NCBI GenBank assembly: GCA_030596395.1
Contig: JAUVKF010000022.1
Span: 1 to 42,835 of the forward strand
Source of the DNA: Chlorobiota bacterium
Lineage (GTDB): Bacteria; Bacteroidota; Bacteroidia; Bacteroidales; F082
DNA: 42,835 nt
Direction: 5' to 3'
Position 1 is the first letter of the stretch, and every line of letters starts with the position of its first letter. A program made the translations under genes and the position numbers. The notes under the pieces are model-generated. The model made no database searches and was not told the DNA's origin. It worked only from the letters and a program-made list of their open reading frames with translations. Below are positions 16,626-26,064 of this stretch, piece after piece.

Positions 16626-17441
16626 ATGAGATATATTGTCTTTTTATCCCTTATAATCTGTTTGATTTCTTGTAACCAGACAGAGAAAACAAGCGAGGAG
16701 AAAACAGGTAAAACCGAAGCAGGAAACGAAAAGCAAACTACTGCCCTAAAAGATAGTGGTATTACAATTTCAACAACTGACAGTTATAAAAATGCATTAA
16801 TGATTGCTTTGCAGAACAAGGATTCTATTCGATTGAGTCAAAAAGCTAAAATGGACTCGTTAATGGAAGACTCAGGGCAACGCTATGCAATGCAGGATGC
16901 GATGGGAAAATTTAAAAAGGGCGTTAAGTTTTACGAGGAACAAGACCTTCCCGCTGCGCTTGAACAGTTTAAACTTGCACTTGCAAATATCCCTGAAAAC
17001 AGCAAGGTAAATCACTATTTAGGTAGAATATATTATGAAATGGGCCAGAAAGAGCTTTCATTATCCTATTATAAAGATGCCGTTAGGTACAATATCGATG
17101 ATTCAACTTCAATGTTAGGAATCGGACAAGTTTATTTTGATCTTGGAGATCATGAAAATGCCTTCGAATATTACAATATAACGCTTGATGTTGCTCCAAA
17201 TTATGGATTGGCATACTATAACCGAGGTACCTTGCTTGGTATGCAAAGTAATTACATTGAAGCGCTTGACGATCTGAATAAATCCATCGAATTAGATCAA
17301 ACCAATGGCAATGCTTATATTAACCGTGCTCTCGCCTATTTTTATCTGAAACAATTGAACTCTGCCTGCCGCGACTGGCAAAAAGCTGCTGATATGGGTA
17401 TTGAAAAAGCCAATGATGCACTTGAAGAGTATTGCAGGTAA
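16626..17441 (+). CDS. TPR-repeat lipoprotein
   Basis: This is a 271-residue lipoprotein. A signal peptide with lipobox LISC (C16) is followed by a low-complexity Lys/Glu/Thr linker. From about residue 95 to 260, tandem tetratricopeptide repeats are seen, e.g. GVKFYEEQDLPAALEQFKLA, HYLGRIYYEMGQKELSLSYY, GIGQVYFDLGDHENAFEYYN, YYNRGTLLGMQSNYIEALDD and YINRALAYFYLKQLNSACRD. The repeats imply a protein-protein scaffold at the periplasmic face of a membrane. The partner is not known. It lies opposite the ATP synthase genes in the gap between atpB and atpC. The two genes converge (its stop is 54 bases from the atpC stop). Confidence 0.85.
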   Translation: MRYIVFLSLIICLISCNQTEKTSEEKTGKTEAGNEKQTTALKDSGITISTTDSYKNALMIALQNKDSIRLSQKAKMDSLMEDSGQRYAMQDAMGKFKKGVKFYEEQDLPAALEQFKLALANIPENSKVNHYLGRIYYEMGQKELSLSYYKDAVRYNIDDSTSMLGIGQVYFDLGDHENAFEYYNITLDVAPNYGLAYYNRGTLLGMQSNYIEALDDLNKSIELDQTNGNAYINRALAYFYLKQLNSACRDWQKAADMGIEKANDALEEYCR

Positions 17442-17495
17442 ACAAAAAATCTCGCTCGATTCAACAAACGGGATTCCAATGTTTCTTTTTGAAGT

Positions 17496-17735
17496 TTATT
17501 CGGCCAGTATCAACACCTTATTTTTAAGTACTTCGATTACACCACCTTTTATTTCAAAAAATTCATCACTACCTCCTTTGGTTTTTTTGAGTTTGATCTT
17601 TCCTTCTTTTAAGGCGGAGATGAGTGGGGCATGATTGTTCAATATTTCAAATGATCCGTCAATGCCAGGAAGTTGTACTAATGCAGCTTCTCCTTTGTAA
17701 ATCTCTTTGTCCGGTGTGATGATTTCTACCTGCAT
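17496..17735 (-). CDS. atpC: F1Fo ATP synthase subunit epsilon, short form
   Basis: This rotor subunit joins gamma to the c-ring. The 79 residues cover only the N-terminal beta-sandwich (MQVEIITPDKEIYKGEAALVQLPGIDGSFEILNNHAPLISAL, FFEIKGGVIEVLKNKVLILAE). The C-terminal helical hairpin of the roughly 135-residue E. coli protein, which can insert into F1 and inhibit ATP hydrolysis, is absent. Short epsilon subunits are known in Bacteroidota, so this is not a frameshift. It follows atpD by 51 bases across a GC-rich repeat. The rest of the operon is 1.7 kb away beyond two opposing genes. Confidence 0.95.
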   Translation of the reverse strand: MQVEIITPDKEIYKGEAALVQLPGIDGSFEILNNHAPLISALKEGKIKLKKTKGGSDEFFEIKGGVIEVLKNKVLILAE

Positions 17736-17758
17736 CTATATTTCTTTAACGTTTACAT

Positions 17759-17786
17759 CTCCCCCCTTTGGGGGGATTAAGGGGGG
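17759..17786 (-). repeat. GC-rich intergenic palindrome, copy 3, between atpD and atpC
   Basis: CCCCCCTTTGGGGGG (17761-17775) and a second G-run GGGGGG (17781-17786) make a hairpin that starts directly after the atpD stop codon. It is the same family as 3391-3421 and 7907-7937. It lies inside an operon, where it could reduce read-through into atpC or influence its translation. Confidence 0.7.
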
Positions 17787-19307
<1,521 letters not shown>

Positions 19308-19329
19308 TTAGAGGATTTTTTTGTGTGGG

Positions 19330-19337
19330 CAAATATA
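19330..19337 (-). promoter_or_regulatory. -7 element (TATATTTG) upstream of atpD
   Basis: On the minus strand TATATTTG matches TAnnTTTG, about 35 bases before the atpD ATG. A TTG lies about 23 bases further upstream, slightly outside the preferred spacing. It is the likely main promoter for atpDC. Confidence 0.5.
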
Positions 19338-19441
19338 GTAATTAAACATTTAGAGTAAAGTCAAGGATTTAAAAAATGAAATAGCTGAATCATAGGCTTT
19401 TTTGTTGTTTAAACTGACAGTACTTTGTTGTTAATTTGATT

Positions 19442-19449
19442 TACTTTTG
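19442..19449 (+). promoter_or_regulatory. -7 element (TACTTTTG) of thiL
   Basis: TACTTTTG is an exact TAnnTTTG match, 14 bases before the thiL ATG. A TTTG at 19424-19427 is closer than the usual -33 position. No TPP-riboswitch-like structure fits in the short leader. Confidence 0.5.
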
Positions 19450-19463
19450 CGAAAATTTTTTTT

Positions 19464-20525
19464 ATGTCTGAAACCAATCAAAACCTAACAGAACTTTCAT
19501 CACTTGGAGAATTCGGTTTGATCGACCACCTCACTAAACATATATCTCTGAAACAAAAATCAACCATTAAAGGTGTGGGAGATGATGCTGCTGTAATTCG
19601 TCCTTCAAAAAATAAAGACATACTTGTATCAAAAGATTTATTGATAGAAGGTGTCCATTTTGATCTGGTTTACACGCCGCTAAAGCATTTGGGCTACAAG
19701 GCGGTAATTGTGAATCTTTCGGATATCGCCGCGATGAATGGAAAACCCACCCAAATTATTGTGGGTATCGGTATTTCAAGTAAATATTCGTTGGAGGCCA
19801 TCGAAGAGATCTATGCAGGAATGATAAAAGCTTGTGAAGTTTATAATGTTGATTTTGTGGGTGGCGATACATCATCGAGCAAGGCAGGACTTTATATTTC
19901 AGTTACTGTTGTTGGAGAAGTCGACAAGGAAAAAATAACTTACAGGAAAGGAGCAAAACCCAACGACCTGATTTGTGTAAGTGGTGATTTGGGTTCAGCC
20001 TATATGGGATTACTGCTTCTGGAAAGAGAAAAGAAAGCCTTCCGCGCAGACCCAAACCTTCAGCCCGATCTTTCAGGAAATGATTATTTGTTGGAACGGC
20101 AATTAAAACCGGAAGCAAGAGTAGATATTGTTAGATTATTAGAGGAAAAGGAAATTGTTCCAACTTCAATGATTGACATTTCAGATGGTTTGGCCTCAGA
20201 AGTTTTGCACCTCTGTAAAAATTCAGGAACCGGTTGTATGATCCATGAAGAAAAAATACCGATTGATCAAGTAGCATTCGACCTGGCAAAGAAATTCAGT
20301 ATTGTACCTTCAGTAGCTGCCTTAAATGGCGGTGAAGATTATGAATTGCTGTTTACCATTACGCAAGGTGATTACGATAAGATAAAAGATGAAACCGACA
20401 TAACAGTTGTTGGTTATATGACGGACGAAAAAGAAGGGCAGCAACTAATAACCAACGACAACCAGATGATCAAACTGGAAGCCCAGGGCTGGGATGCTTT
20501 AAAGAAGAGAGACATTGATGTTTAG
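19464..20525 (+). CDS. thiL: Thiamine-monophosphate kinase
   Basis: This enzyme phosphorylates thiamine monophosphate to thiamine diphosphate, the active cofactor, in the cytoplasm. The 353 residues show the PurM/ThiL fold signatures: GEFGLIDHLT (16-25), the Mg/ATP site KGVGDDAAVI (36-45), SKDLLIEGVHFD (56-67), NLSDIAAMNGKP, and VDFVGGDTSSS. ISDGLASEVLHLC and LNGGEDYELLFTI follow in the C-terminal half. These are complete and in order. It is probably first in a run with the TSUP gene, although a repeat-filled 123-base gap lies between. It is divergent from atpD. Confidence 0.96.
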   Translation: MSETNQNLTELSSLGEFGLIDHLTKHISLKQKSTIKGVGDDAAVIRPSKNKDILVSKDLLIEGVHFDLVYTPLKHLGYKAVIVNLSDIAAMNGKPTQIIVGIGISSKYSLEAIEEIYAGMIKACEVYNVDFVGGDTSSSKAGLYISVTVVGEVDKEKITYRKGAKPNDLICVSGDLGSAYMGLLLLEREKKAFRADPNLQPDLSGNDYLLERQLKPEARVDIVRLLEEKEIVPTSMIDISDGLASEVLHLCKNSGTGCMIHEEKIPIDQVAFDLAKKFSIVPSVAALNGGEDYELLFTITQGDYDKIKDETDITVVGYMTDEKEGQQLITNDNQMIKLEAQGWDALKKRDIDV

Positions 20526-20570
20526 AGAACCAAGACTATGATAAAACTAACAAATAGCACAACAAACTTC

Positions 20571-20646
20571 TCTCCGTCAGCTGACGGAGAAGATGCCGAA
20601 GGCAGAGGGATTTTGTTTCCCTCCTTTGGATGAATATGAGAGGGGA
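20571..20646. repeat. Palindromic repeat between thiL and the TSUP gene
   Basis: TCTCCGTCAG and CTGACGGAGA (20571-20590) form a perfect 20-base palindrome. A second imperfect pair (GAGGGATTTTG.. with ..TTCCCTCC) follows, and GAGAGGGGATC abuts the TSUP start. It resembles the GTCCGCC/GGCGGAC palindrome at 42006-42023 in layout. The purine-rich GAGAGGGGA at the end sits where the ribosome-binding site of the next gene would be. Confidence 0.6.
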
Positions 20647-20648
20647 TC

Positions 20649-21440
20649 ATGGAGTGGGCTGAAATAGCAGTATTGATTATTGCAGGTTTGATGGTAGGGT
20701 TTATCAATACCCTGGCCGGTGGTGGTAGTATAATATCTCTTTCTGTTCTAATGTTATTAGGATTACCTGCCCCGATGGCCAATGGTACCAACCGGATTGC
20801 AATAACTATTCAAACACTCACGGCTACCGCTAGTTTCAAACAGCAAAAAGTACTTCCACTCCGAAAAGCAGTATTACTTTCCATTCCGGCCATATTGGGC
20901 TCTGTGATTGGCGCCTGGATAGCCGTTGACATCAACGAAGCCATTCTTGAAAAAGCAATTGGTGTGATTATGCTGATCATGCTGGTATTTATATTGTACA
21001 AACCGCAGAAATATATTTATGGCAGGGCTGATATTGTTGAGAAACCCCTTAATTGGAAATGTTATCTCATCTTCTTTTTTATTGGGATATATGGTGGGTT
21101 CCTTCACATGGGTGTTGGATATTTCCTTTTAATGGGGATTGTTCTGGGTGCAGGATTCGATCTTGTGAAAGGCAATGCCGTTAAAGTATTTATTGTACTG
21201 GCCTATGCACCATTTACTTTACTCGTATTTATTTACAACGACCTGATTGATTGGCAGTATGGTTTGGTACTTGCAATCGGAAATGTGGTTGGTGCCTTTG
21301 TTGCATCGCGTCTGGCTGTTTCAAAAGGGGTGGTTTTTGTGAAGTGGGTGATCGTGATTGTTGTACTGATCACTGCTGCAGATATGTTTGGTTTATATGA
21401 TGTGAAGTCCTTGTTTGCAGCACTATTAAATAAAGAATAA
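20649..21440 (+). CDS. TSUP family (TauE/SafE-type) membrane transporter
   Basis: This is a 263-residue inner-membrane protein with about eight hydrophobic segments. It begins IAVLIIAGLMVGFINTLAGGGSIISLSVL, where GFxNTLAGGGS is the family signature of TauE/SafE (TSUP). A second copy of the pattern appears as IGIYGGFLHMGVGYFLLMGIVLGAG in the middle. Family members export sulfite, sulfoacetate or other small organic anions, and some take part in sulfur metabolism. The substrate cannot be told here because no sulfur gene is adjacent. It lies only 4 bases before the asparaginase-like gene and is probably co-transcribed with it. Confidence 0.9.
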   Translation: MEWAEIAVLIIAGLMVGFINTLAGGGSIISLSVLMLLGLPAPMANGTNRIAITIQTLTATASFKQQKVLPLRKAVLLSIPAILGSVIGAWIAVDINEAILEKAIGVIMLIMLVFILYKPQKYIYGRADIVEKPLNWKCYLIFFFIGIYGGFLHMGVGYFLLMGIVLGAGFDLVKGNAVKVFIVLAYAPFTLLVFIYNDLIDWQYGLVLAIGNVVGAFVASRLAVSKGVVFVKWVIVIVVLITAADMFGLYDVKSLFAALLNKE

Positions 21441-21444
21441 ATCC

Positions 21445-22419
21445 ATGATTCGACATTTCTTTTTTTTACTGACATTGATCATATTGGCAAGTTCCTGTAA
21501 AGAGCAATACCAAACCGACCGGCCTGATTTTGTTCTGGTCATTCATGGAGGAGCAGGAACCATCCTGAAAGAGGACATGACTCCTGAAAAAGAACAACGA
21601 TATTTAAAAAAGTTAGAAGAAGCCCTGACTGTTGGGTCAAAAATTTTAAGGAATGGAGGAAGTAGCCTTGATGCTGTTACTCAAACCATCATGGTAATGG
21701 AAGATTCGCCTTTATTTAATGCTGGAAAAGGAGCGGTTTTTACTGCAGAAGGCATAAATGAAATGGATGCTTCTATCATGGATGGACGAGATTTGAATGC
21801 TGGTGCTGTTGCCGGGGTTCGGCATATTAAAAATCCAATACTTGCTGCCCGGATGGTAATGGAAGAAACCAATCATGTGTTGTTGGTTGGCACAGGTGCT
21901 GAAGAAACCGCAGAAAAAACAGGCCTTGAAATAGTTGATTCTTCTTATTTCTATACAGAGAATAGATGGAATAGTTATTTAAAAGTAAAGGATATAGCTG
22001 AAAAACACGGAACAGTTGGTGCTGTAGCGCTTGATAAATATGGTAACCTGGCAGCAGCAACATCAACTGGCGGGATGACTTACAAAATGAAAGGACGGGT
22101 TGGCGATTCACCCATCATTGGAGCAGGAACTTATGCTGATAACAACACCTGTGCTGTTTCTGCTACTGGCCATGGAGAATATTTCATTCGCAATGTTGTG
22201 GCTTACGATATATCAGCATTGATGAAATATAAATGGTTAACCCTCGAAAATGCAGCCAGTGAGGTAATCATGAAAAAGCTGGTTGACCAAGCTGCTGAAG
22301 GTGGCATCATTGCGGTTGATAAAGACGGCAACATTGCTATGACTTTCAATTCGGCAGGGATGTACCGTGGTTACATTACTTCAGAAGGTGATTCAGTGGT
22401 GCTGATTTACAAGGATTAA
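21445..22419 (+). CDS. Isoaspartyl peptidase/L-asparaginase (Ntn hydrolase), lipoprotein
   Basis: This is a plant-type asparaginase/beta-aspartyl dipeptidase that cleaves itself to alpha and beta chains. The new N-terminus is Thr190 (KHGTVGAVA), the nucleophile. Other family sequences are IHGGAGT (33-39), NAGKGAVFT (92-100), DASIMDG, GRVGDSPIIGAGTYAD (217-232) and TGHGE (241-245). A signal peptide with lipobox LASSC (C18) places it on the periplasmic side or on the cell surface. It would then act on asparagine or isoaspartyl peptides outside the cytoplasm. The 324-residue length is normal. It starts 4 bases after the TSUP transporter stops, suggesting an operon. A link between the two is speculative. 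Confidence 0.92.
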   Translation: MIRHFFFLLTLIILASSCKEQYQTDRPDFVLVIHGGAGTILKEDMTPEKEQRYLKKLEEALTVGSKILRNGGSSLDAVTQTIMVMEDSPLFNAGKGAVFTAEGINEMDASIMDGRDLNAGAVAGVRHIKNPILAARMVMEETNHVLLVGTGAEETAEKTGLEIVDSSYFYTENRWNSYLKVKDIAEKHGTVGAVALDKYGNLAAATSTGGMTYKMKGRVGDSPIIGAGTYADNNTCAVSATGHGEYFIRNVVAYDISALMKYKWLTLENAASEVIMKKLVDQAAEGGIIAVDKDGNIAMTFNSAGMYRGYITSEGDSVVLIYKD

Positions 22420-22430
22420 CGAAATGCAGG

Positions 22431-22491
22431 AGCGCGAATTTTTCTCGTTACAGTCAACTGCGTTTGATAACTTGCACGCGAAAAATTCGCA
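22431..22491. repeat. Inverted repeat GCGAATTTTTC...GAAAAATTCGC
   Basis: Arms at 22434-22446 and 22478-22490 are inverted copies with a 30-base middle. They lie between the convergent asparaginase and HMA genes. The stem may terminate both transcripts. No T-run supports ordinary termination. Confidence 0.6.
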
Positions 22492-22512
22492 GCAAGCTAA
22501 TTTTTTAATTTG

Positions 22513-22908
22513 TTAATGTGGCTCTATTCCCTTCTGGCAACATGGTGGCAATCGGTCATGCGCTTTTTGATTGGCTACCATTTCATCAGCATCATAGCCG
22601 ATTTTCGTAACTGCCTTTTTTAGCTCTTCCTTACTTGTTTTGTTTCTCTTGTAAGAAATCGTTAATATATTGGTATCCAAATCCAATTCAACTGATTTCA
22701 CCCCTTTCTCAAAAGCCATATCGTGTTCAAGCCGTTCTTTGCACATGCCGCAAATTGCTGAAGTTTTGATTTCAACGGTATCTACTTTTTTTTCTATTTC
22801 CTGAATTTTGCTAACCGCAAATTCAAGTGTTGATGCTTGAAGCGGGAATGATACTGTTCCTGTTAATACAATACTTGTTATTATTGCAATAATTACTTGT
22901 TTTTTCAT
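22513..22908 (-). CDS. Exported heavy-metal-associated (HMA) domain protein
   Basis: This is a 131-residue exported protein. A signal peptide (to about residue 26) is followed by a short linker and an HMA fold with the metal-binding pair C53 and C56 in AICGMCKERLEHD. SVELDLDTNILTISYKRNKTSKEELKKAVTKIGYDAD completes the ferredoxin-like fold. The C-terminal tail HDRLPPCCQKGIEPH adds further Cys and His ligands. It likely binds Cu(I) or a similar soft metal in the periplasm. It is the third gene of a minus-strand set: Cys-rich protein, TonB receptor, HMA. A 178-base gap with two hairpin repeats lies after the receptor. I infer that it passes metal to or from that receptor. Confidence 0.85.
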   Translation of the reverse strand: MKKQVIIAIITSIVLTGTVSFPLQASTLEFAVSKIQEIEKKVDTVEIKTSAICGMCKERLEHDMAFEKGVKSVELDLDTNILTISYKRNKTSKEELKKAVTKIGYDADEMVANQKAHDRLPPCCQKGIEPH

Positions 22909-22923
22909 ATTGTTTCTGTTTTG

Positions 22924-22966
22924 TTCCCCGACCTGTCCAAAGGACTCCTTCGGAGAAGGCCGGGGT
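22924..22966. repeat. Palindromic repeat in the receptor-HMA spacer
   Basis: CCCCGACC near 22926 is complementary to GGCCGGGG near 22958, with inner ACTCCTTCGGAG. It lies upstream of the HMA start and could contain or mask its leader. Confidence 0.5.
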
Positions 22967-23011
22967 AACTGATATTATTCGTTATTTTTTTATGTTCTCA
23001 CTCTTCAGTTT

Positions 23012-23031
23012 CCCTGACCTTCAGGTCGGGG
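23012..23031. repeat. Hairpin CCCTGACCT/AGGTCGGGG in the receptor-HMA spacer
   Basis: Nine-base arms with one mismatch surround a 2-base loop. The sequence is of the same type as the CCCCGACCT arm of 22924-22966, indicating two related units in one gap. Confidence 0.6.
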
Positions 23032-23086
23032 TTATTGTTTACGACATTGTCTTAAACCTAATTTAAGCCCGGGGTTGAAGCGCTTC

Positions 23087-25306
23087 CTATTTTTTAAGCA
23101 TAACCCTTATCCCTGCATATGCCTTAATCCCCATAATCGGTGCCCAAACAATCGTTGCATCAAAATAATCACCAAATGGATCTCTCGGAGAAATGATTGG
23201 GTTATCCTGTTTATAATTAGTCAGATTTTCTCCTCCAACATATATCTCCCATCGCTTAAAATATTTGGTCATCTGTGCATTAATAATCACATATGCCGAT
23301 GATCGTTCAGGCTGTTGATATTCAGGTGGATTGAAAGAAGTGTTTGGCAACCTTGCATCACCATTTAGCTGGAAGTTCAAATCAAACTGCCACTTTTTAA
23401 GGTTGGTTGCATACGAAAGCGACAATAATCCTTTATACCTGTTTACCATATCCTTATCTACTAGTTGATCACTAATGGTAGTTTTTACATCATTATACCT
23501 GAATGCGAGGAGTACATCAAAGTTTTTGATGATTTCATAACGCATTTCAATCTGGACACTTGTTGAAAATGAGCGTCCATCCAAATTGTTTATATAAACG
23601 TTAAAGGGGTCAGCATCACGGTTCACAACAACCTGGTTCTGAAAGTTTGTATAAAACAAATCAAAGCCTAAAATTAATTCCCGGTTGCTGATTGTAAAAT
23701 ACCTGTTATAACTCAATCCAAAATTCCATGCCGATTCCATATTTATTGATGGACTGACATGGATATTTTTAGAAGTATTGAAAAGACCGGTATTTTCTGC
23801 AATAACATTTGGAGAATTATAACCTTTTCCGGCACTTGCCCTGAATATATTATGGCCATTTGGACTATACCTGACATTGAGCCTTGGCGATACAAGAAAT
23901 CCATAATAACTGTTCCAATCACCCCGAATACCCCCAATAATATTCAAATACTTACCATCGGAATAAGTATATTGGAAAAACAAACCAGGAACACTTTCAA
24001 CACGATTAAACGTACTGTCGTTTAGCGCTTCCTGATAGGAATCATACATAAAACTGATCCCTGTGGTGTAACTATGTGAAATGGTTCCGATATAAGACTG
24101 GAACAACAAGTTACCGTAGTAGGATATCTGGTTTGCGTCATAATCATTTAAACCAAAAAATGAGTTTTGATCGTGGCTGATAAATTGATTTTGAAAACCA
24201 ATACTTGTGAAGTCCCTGTTTTTGAAAATGTAACCCAGTTTAAAATGCCCTTCAATTCTGTCAGTTTCCACGCCAATTCCGTAGCCATTGGATTCTGTGT
24301 GTGAATGGTCAGGATTAAAGAATACCTGGCCGCCTTTTCTTTTTTCAGTCAGATATTTAATACCAAATCCAAAATGAATATTCTCTGTTCGGTAGTTCCA
24401 CCTGTTGAAAAAATTTAGTTGCGTTACCAAAGGATTGTCAAGAAAAGTATCATCGTTTTTATCGTGTTTGGTGCTGTTATGTTCACCATGAACCAGGATC
24501 ATCGTATTCCAATGATCATTAATTCGGATCTTGCCATTAAGGTTTCCTTCGATCTTACCAAATTGGTTTCCGTACAAATTCATAAAAAATATTTCTCTGT
24601 CGTGTGGTTTTTTCAATTCAAGATTAATCTGTCCTGTAATGGATTCGTAACCATTAATTACAGACGATGAGCCTTTTGAAACCTGGATTGATTTCAGCCA
24701 GTCACCCGGGAAATATCCCAACCCATAAGGTTCAGCAAGTCCGCGCAAATTTGGTATATTTTCCTGCATGATCTGGGTATATTGCCCAGCAAGGCCCAGC
24801 ATCTCAATTTGCCTGGCACCGGTTATCGCATCTGCATAACTGACATTTACTGTGGCGCTGTTTTCAAAACTTTCTGATAAATTACAGCAGGCAGCCTGTT
24901 TTAAGCCCTGATCACTGATTGATTCTATTGATCGGGTACTTGTTCTTGAAACAAATCCACCTTTTTGACGCGATACTATATCCACTTCACTTAGCTCATT
25001 ATTGTTTCTTAAAACAACATCAACTATGTTTCTTTCAACATCATTTACGTTTACTGTATCGTTTAAATATCCAACATAGCTGATCACAAGCATTTTGTTT
25101 GCGTCATTTTCTAAATTTAAATTAAAAAACCCCTTTTCATCTGTTGATGTTCCATTGGTGGTATGTGCCTGGTAAACATTGGCACCTATCAGTGGTGTTT
25201 TGGTATTTTCTAACATTTCATAAACATAACCGCTTACTTTTTGCGAAAAACCATGTAGGGAAGCAAGTACTAAGAATATGAAAATCAATATTGTTTTTAA
25301 TTTCAT
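23087..25306 (-). CDS. TonB-dependent outer-membrane receptor, probable copper/metal type
   Basis: This is an outer-membrane beta-barrel of 739 residues from the ATG at 25306. That start gives a clean signal peptide (MKLKTILIFIFLVLASLHGFSQ); an in-frame ATG 27 bases upstream adds only charged residues. Domains in order: signal, carboxypeptidase-regulatory-like beta-sandwich (KVSGYVYE...GANVYQAHTTNGTSTDEKGFF), plug (LGLAGQYTQIMQEN, GYESITGQINL), and a 22-strand-type barrel ending KAYAGIRVMLKK. The plug contains a paired Cys (QAACCNLSESFE), rare in nutrient receptors. The neighbours are a Cys-rich small protein and an HMA protein, so soft-metal (copper) transport is the best guess. No SusD partner is present, which argues against a glycan role. 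Confidence 0.9.
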   Translation of the reverse strand: MKLKTILIFIFLVLASLHGFSQKVSGYVYEMLENTKTPLIGANVYQAHTTNGTSTDEKGFFNLNLENDANKMLVISYVGYLNDTVNVNDVERNIVDVVLRNNNELSEVDIVSRQKGGFVSRTSTRSIESISDQGLKQAACCNLSESFENSATVNVSYADAITGARQIEMLGLAGQYTQIMQENIPNLRGLAEPYGLGYFPGDWLKSIQVSKGSSSVINGYESITGQINLELKKPHDREIFFMNLYGNQFGKIEGNLNGKIRINDHWNTMILVHGEHNSTKHDKNDDTFLDNPLVTQLNFFNRWNYRTENIHFGFGIKYLTEKRKGGQVFFNPDHSHTESNGYGIGVETDRIEGHFKLGYIFKNRDFTSIGFQNQFISHDQNSFFGLNDYDANQISYYGNLLFQSYIGTISHSYTTGISFMYDSYQEALNDSTFNRVESVPGLFFQYTYSDGKYLNIIGGIRGDWNSYYGFLVSPRLNVRYSPNGHNIFRASAGKGYNSPNVIAENTGLFNTSKNIHVSPSINMESAWNFGLSYNRYFTISNRELILGFDLFYTNFQNQVVVNRDADPFNVYINNLDGRSFSTSVQIEMRYEIIKNFDVLLAFRYNDVKTTISDQLVDKDMVNRYKGLLSLSYATNLKKWQFDLNFQLNGDARLPNTSFNPPEYQQPERSSAYVIINAQMTKYFKRWEIYVGGENLTNYKQDNPIISPRDPFGDYFDATIVWAPIMGIKAYAGIRVMLKK

Positions 25307-25429
25307 TTTACTATTCCTTTCAATATTAATCAATGTAATATGCTGATAATCATCGTTTGAATCAGCAATAATTAATTTACCGAAAAGTTGGAATAAACCA
25401 ACTAAGCAGACTTTGGAATTAAAATAGAA

Positions 25430-25903
25430 TTAAATGAGTGGCGGATCAAGTTTGACCTGCCTGAACAAAAGGTATTTCGGTAGTTTGGGAACCGGTTCAG
25501 GGCTACTATCTATTTCGTAAGCTATTTTAGATTGCTCTGCTTCATGTGATGCAAGCTGAGCGTCGAACTTAAGATTGATGATTTTGCAAACCAATTGCGT
25601 TTTCTCGGTATCAACAGAAGTAAACCATTCCGATAATCGGTAGTAGCTTATTTCAACTTTACAGCAATTGCTATGATCGTCTTTAATGCTACATTGCTTC
25701 GTAGAACAACATCTCTCTGGTTCAGGTTTGGTTACCTCTTCCTTTGACGAACAACAACTATTCTTATCTAAATCAATTGTTTTTACTGTGTCATGGTGCG
25801 CACAATTATGTGTGTAGAATGTAAATCCAGTTGTGCTAACCAAAAAGGAAGCCATGATTAACAGGATGAAAATCGTTGACAATATGTTTTTTACGCGTAG
25901 CAT
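25430..25903 (-). CDS. Cys-rich single-membrane-segment protein (resembles HYC_CC_PP family)
   Basis: This is a 157-residue protein. An N-terminal hydrophobic segment (8-27) is followed by HNCAHH (C34) and then paired cysteines: C50-C51, C65-C66, C71 and C80-C81. It ends LDPPLI. I believe this matches the Bacteroidota group called HYC_CC_PP, found beside metal TonB receptors, but the recognition is from memory of motif order. The many soft ligands (Cys and His) suggest binding of copper or a similar metal in the periplasm. It is the first gene of the trio, 96 bases before the receptor. TAATTTTG (25915-25922 on the minus strand) is a likely -7 element close to its start. Confidence 0.7.
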   Translation of the reverse strand: MLRVKNILSTIFILLIMASFLVSTTGFTFYTHNCAHHDTVKTIDLDKNSCCSSKEEVTKPEPERCCSTKQCSIKDDHSNCCKVEISYYRLSEWFTSVDTEKTQLVCKIINLKFDAQLASHEAEQSKIAYEIDSSPEPVPKLPKYLLFRQVKLDPPLI

Positions 25904-25914
25904 GTATCTAAATG

Positions 25915-25922
25915 CAAAATTA
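25915..25922 (-). promoter_or_regulatory. -7 element (TAATTTTG) of the metal trio
   Basis: This is an exact TAnnTTTG match on the minus strand, 11 bases before the ATG of the Cys-rich protein. No TTTG stands at the usual -33 distance, which would fit an activator-dependent promoter or a chance match. Confidence 0.4.
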
Positions 25923-26035
25923 AAAAGTTTTAATTATAGATAATGTTAACAGAATCATAAAATACCCATCCATAATCCCTGTTATTTATAGCTGATTTAA
26001 ACACTGAAAGTCATAATATGTTTGGGTAATTTTCA

Positions 26036-26043
26036 TAAATTTG
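26036..26043 (+). promoter_or_regulatory. -7 element (TAAATTTG) of the crotonase operon
   Basis: This is an exact TAnnTTTG match 21 bases before the crotonase ATG. A TTTG at 26021-26024 is too close to be the normal -33 element. Confidence 0.45.
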
Positions 26044-26064
26044 AATCCCTTAAAACCATAGATA

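Noticed and set aside
23087-25306. SusC-type glycan receptor
   Set aside because: No SusD gene, and the plug holds paired cysteines next to metal-binding genes; a polysaccharide locus is not supported.
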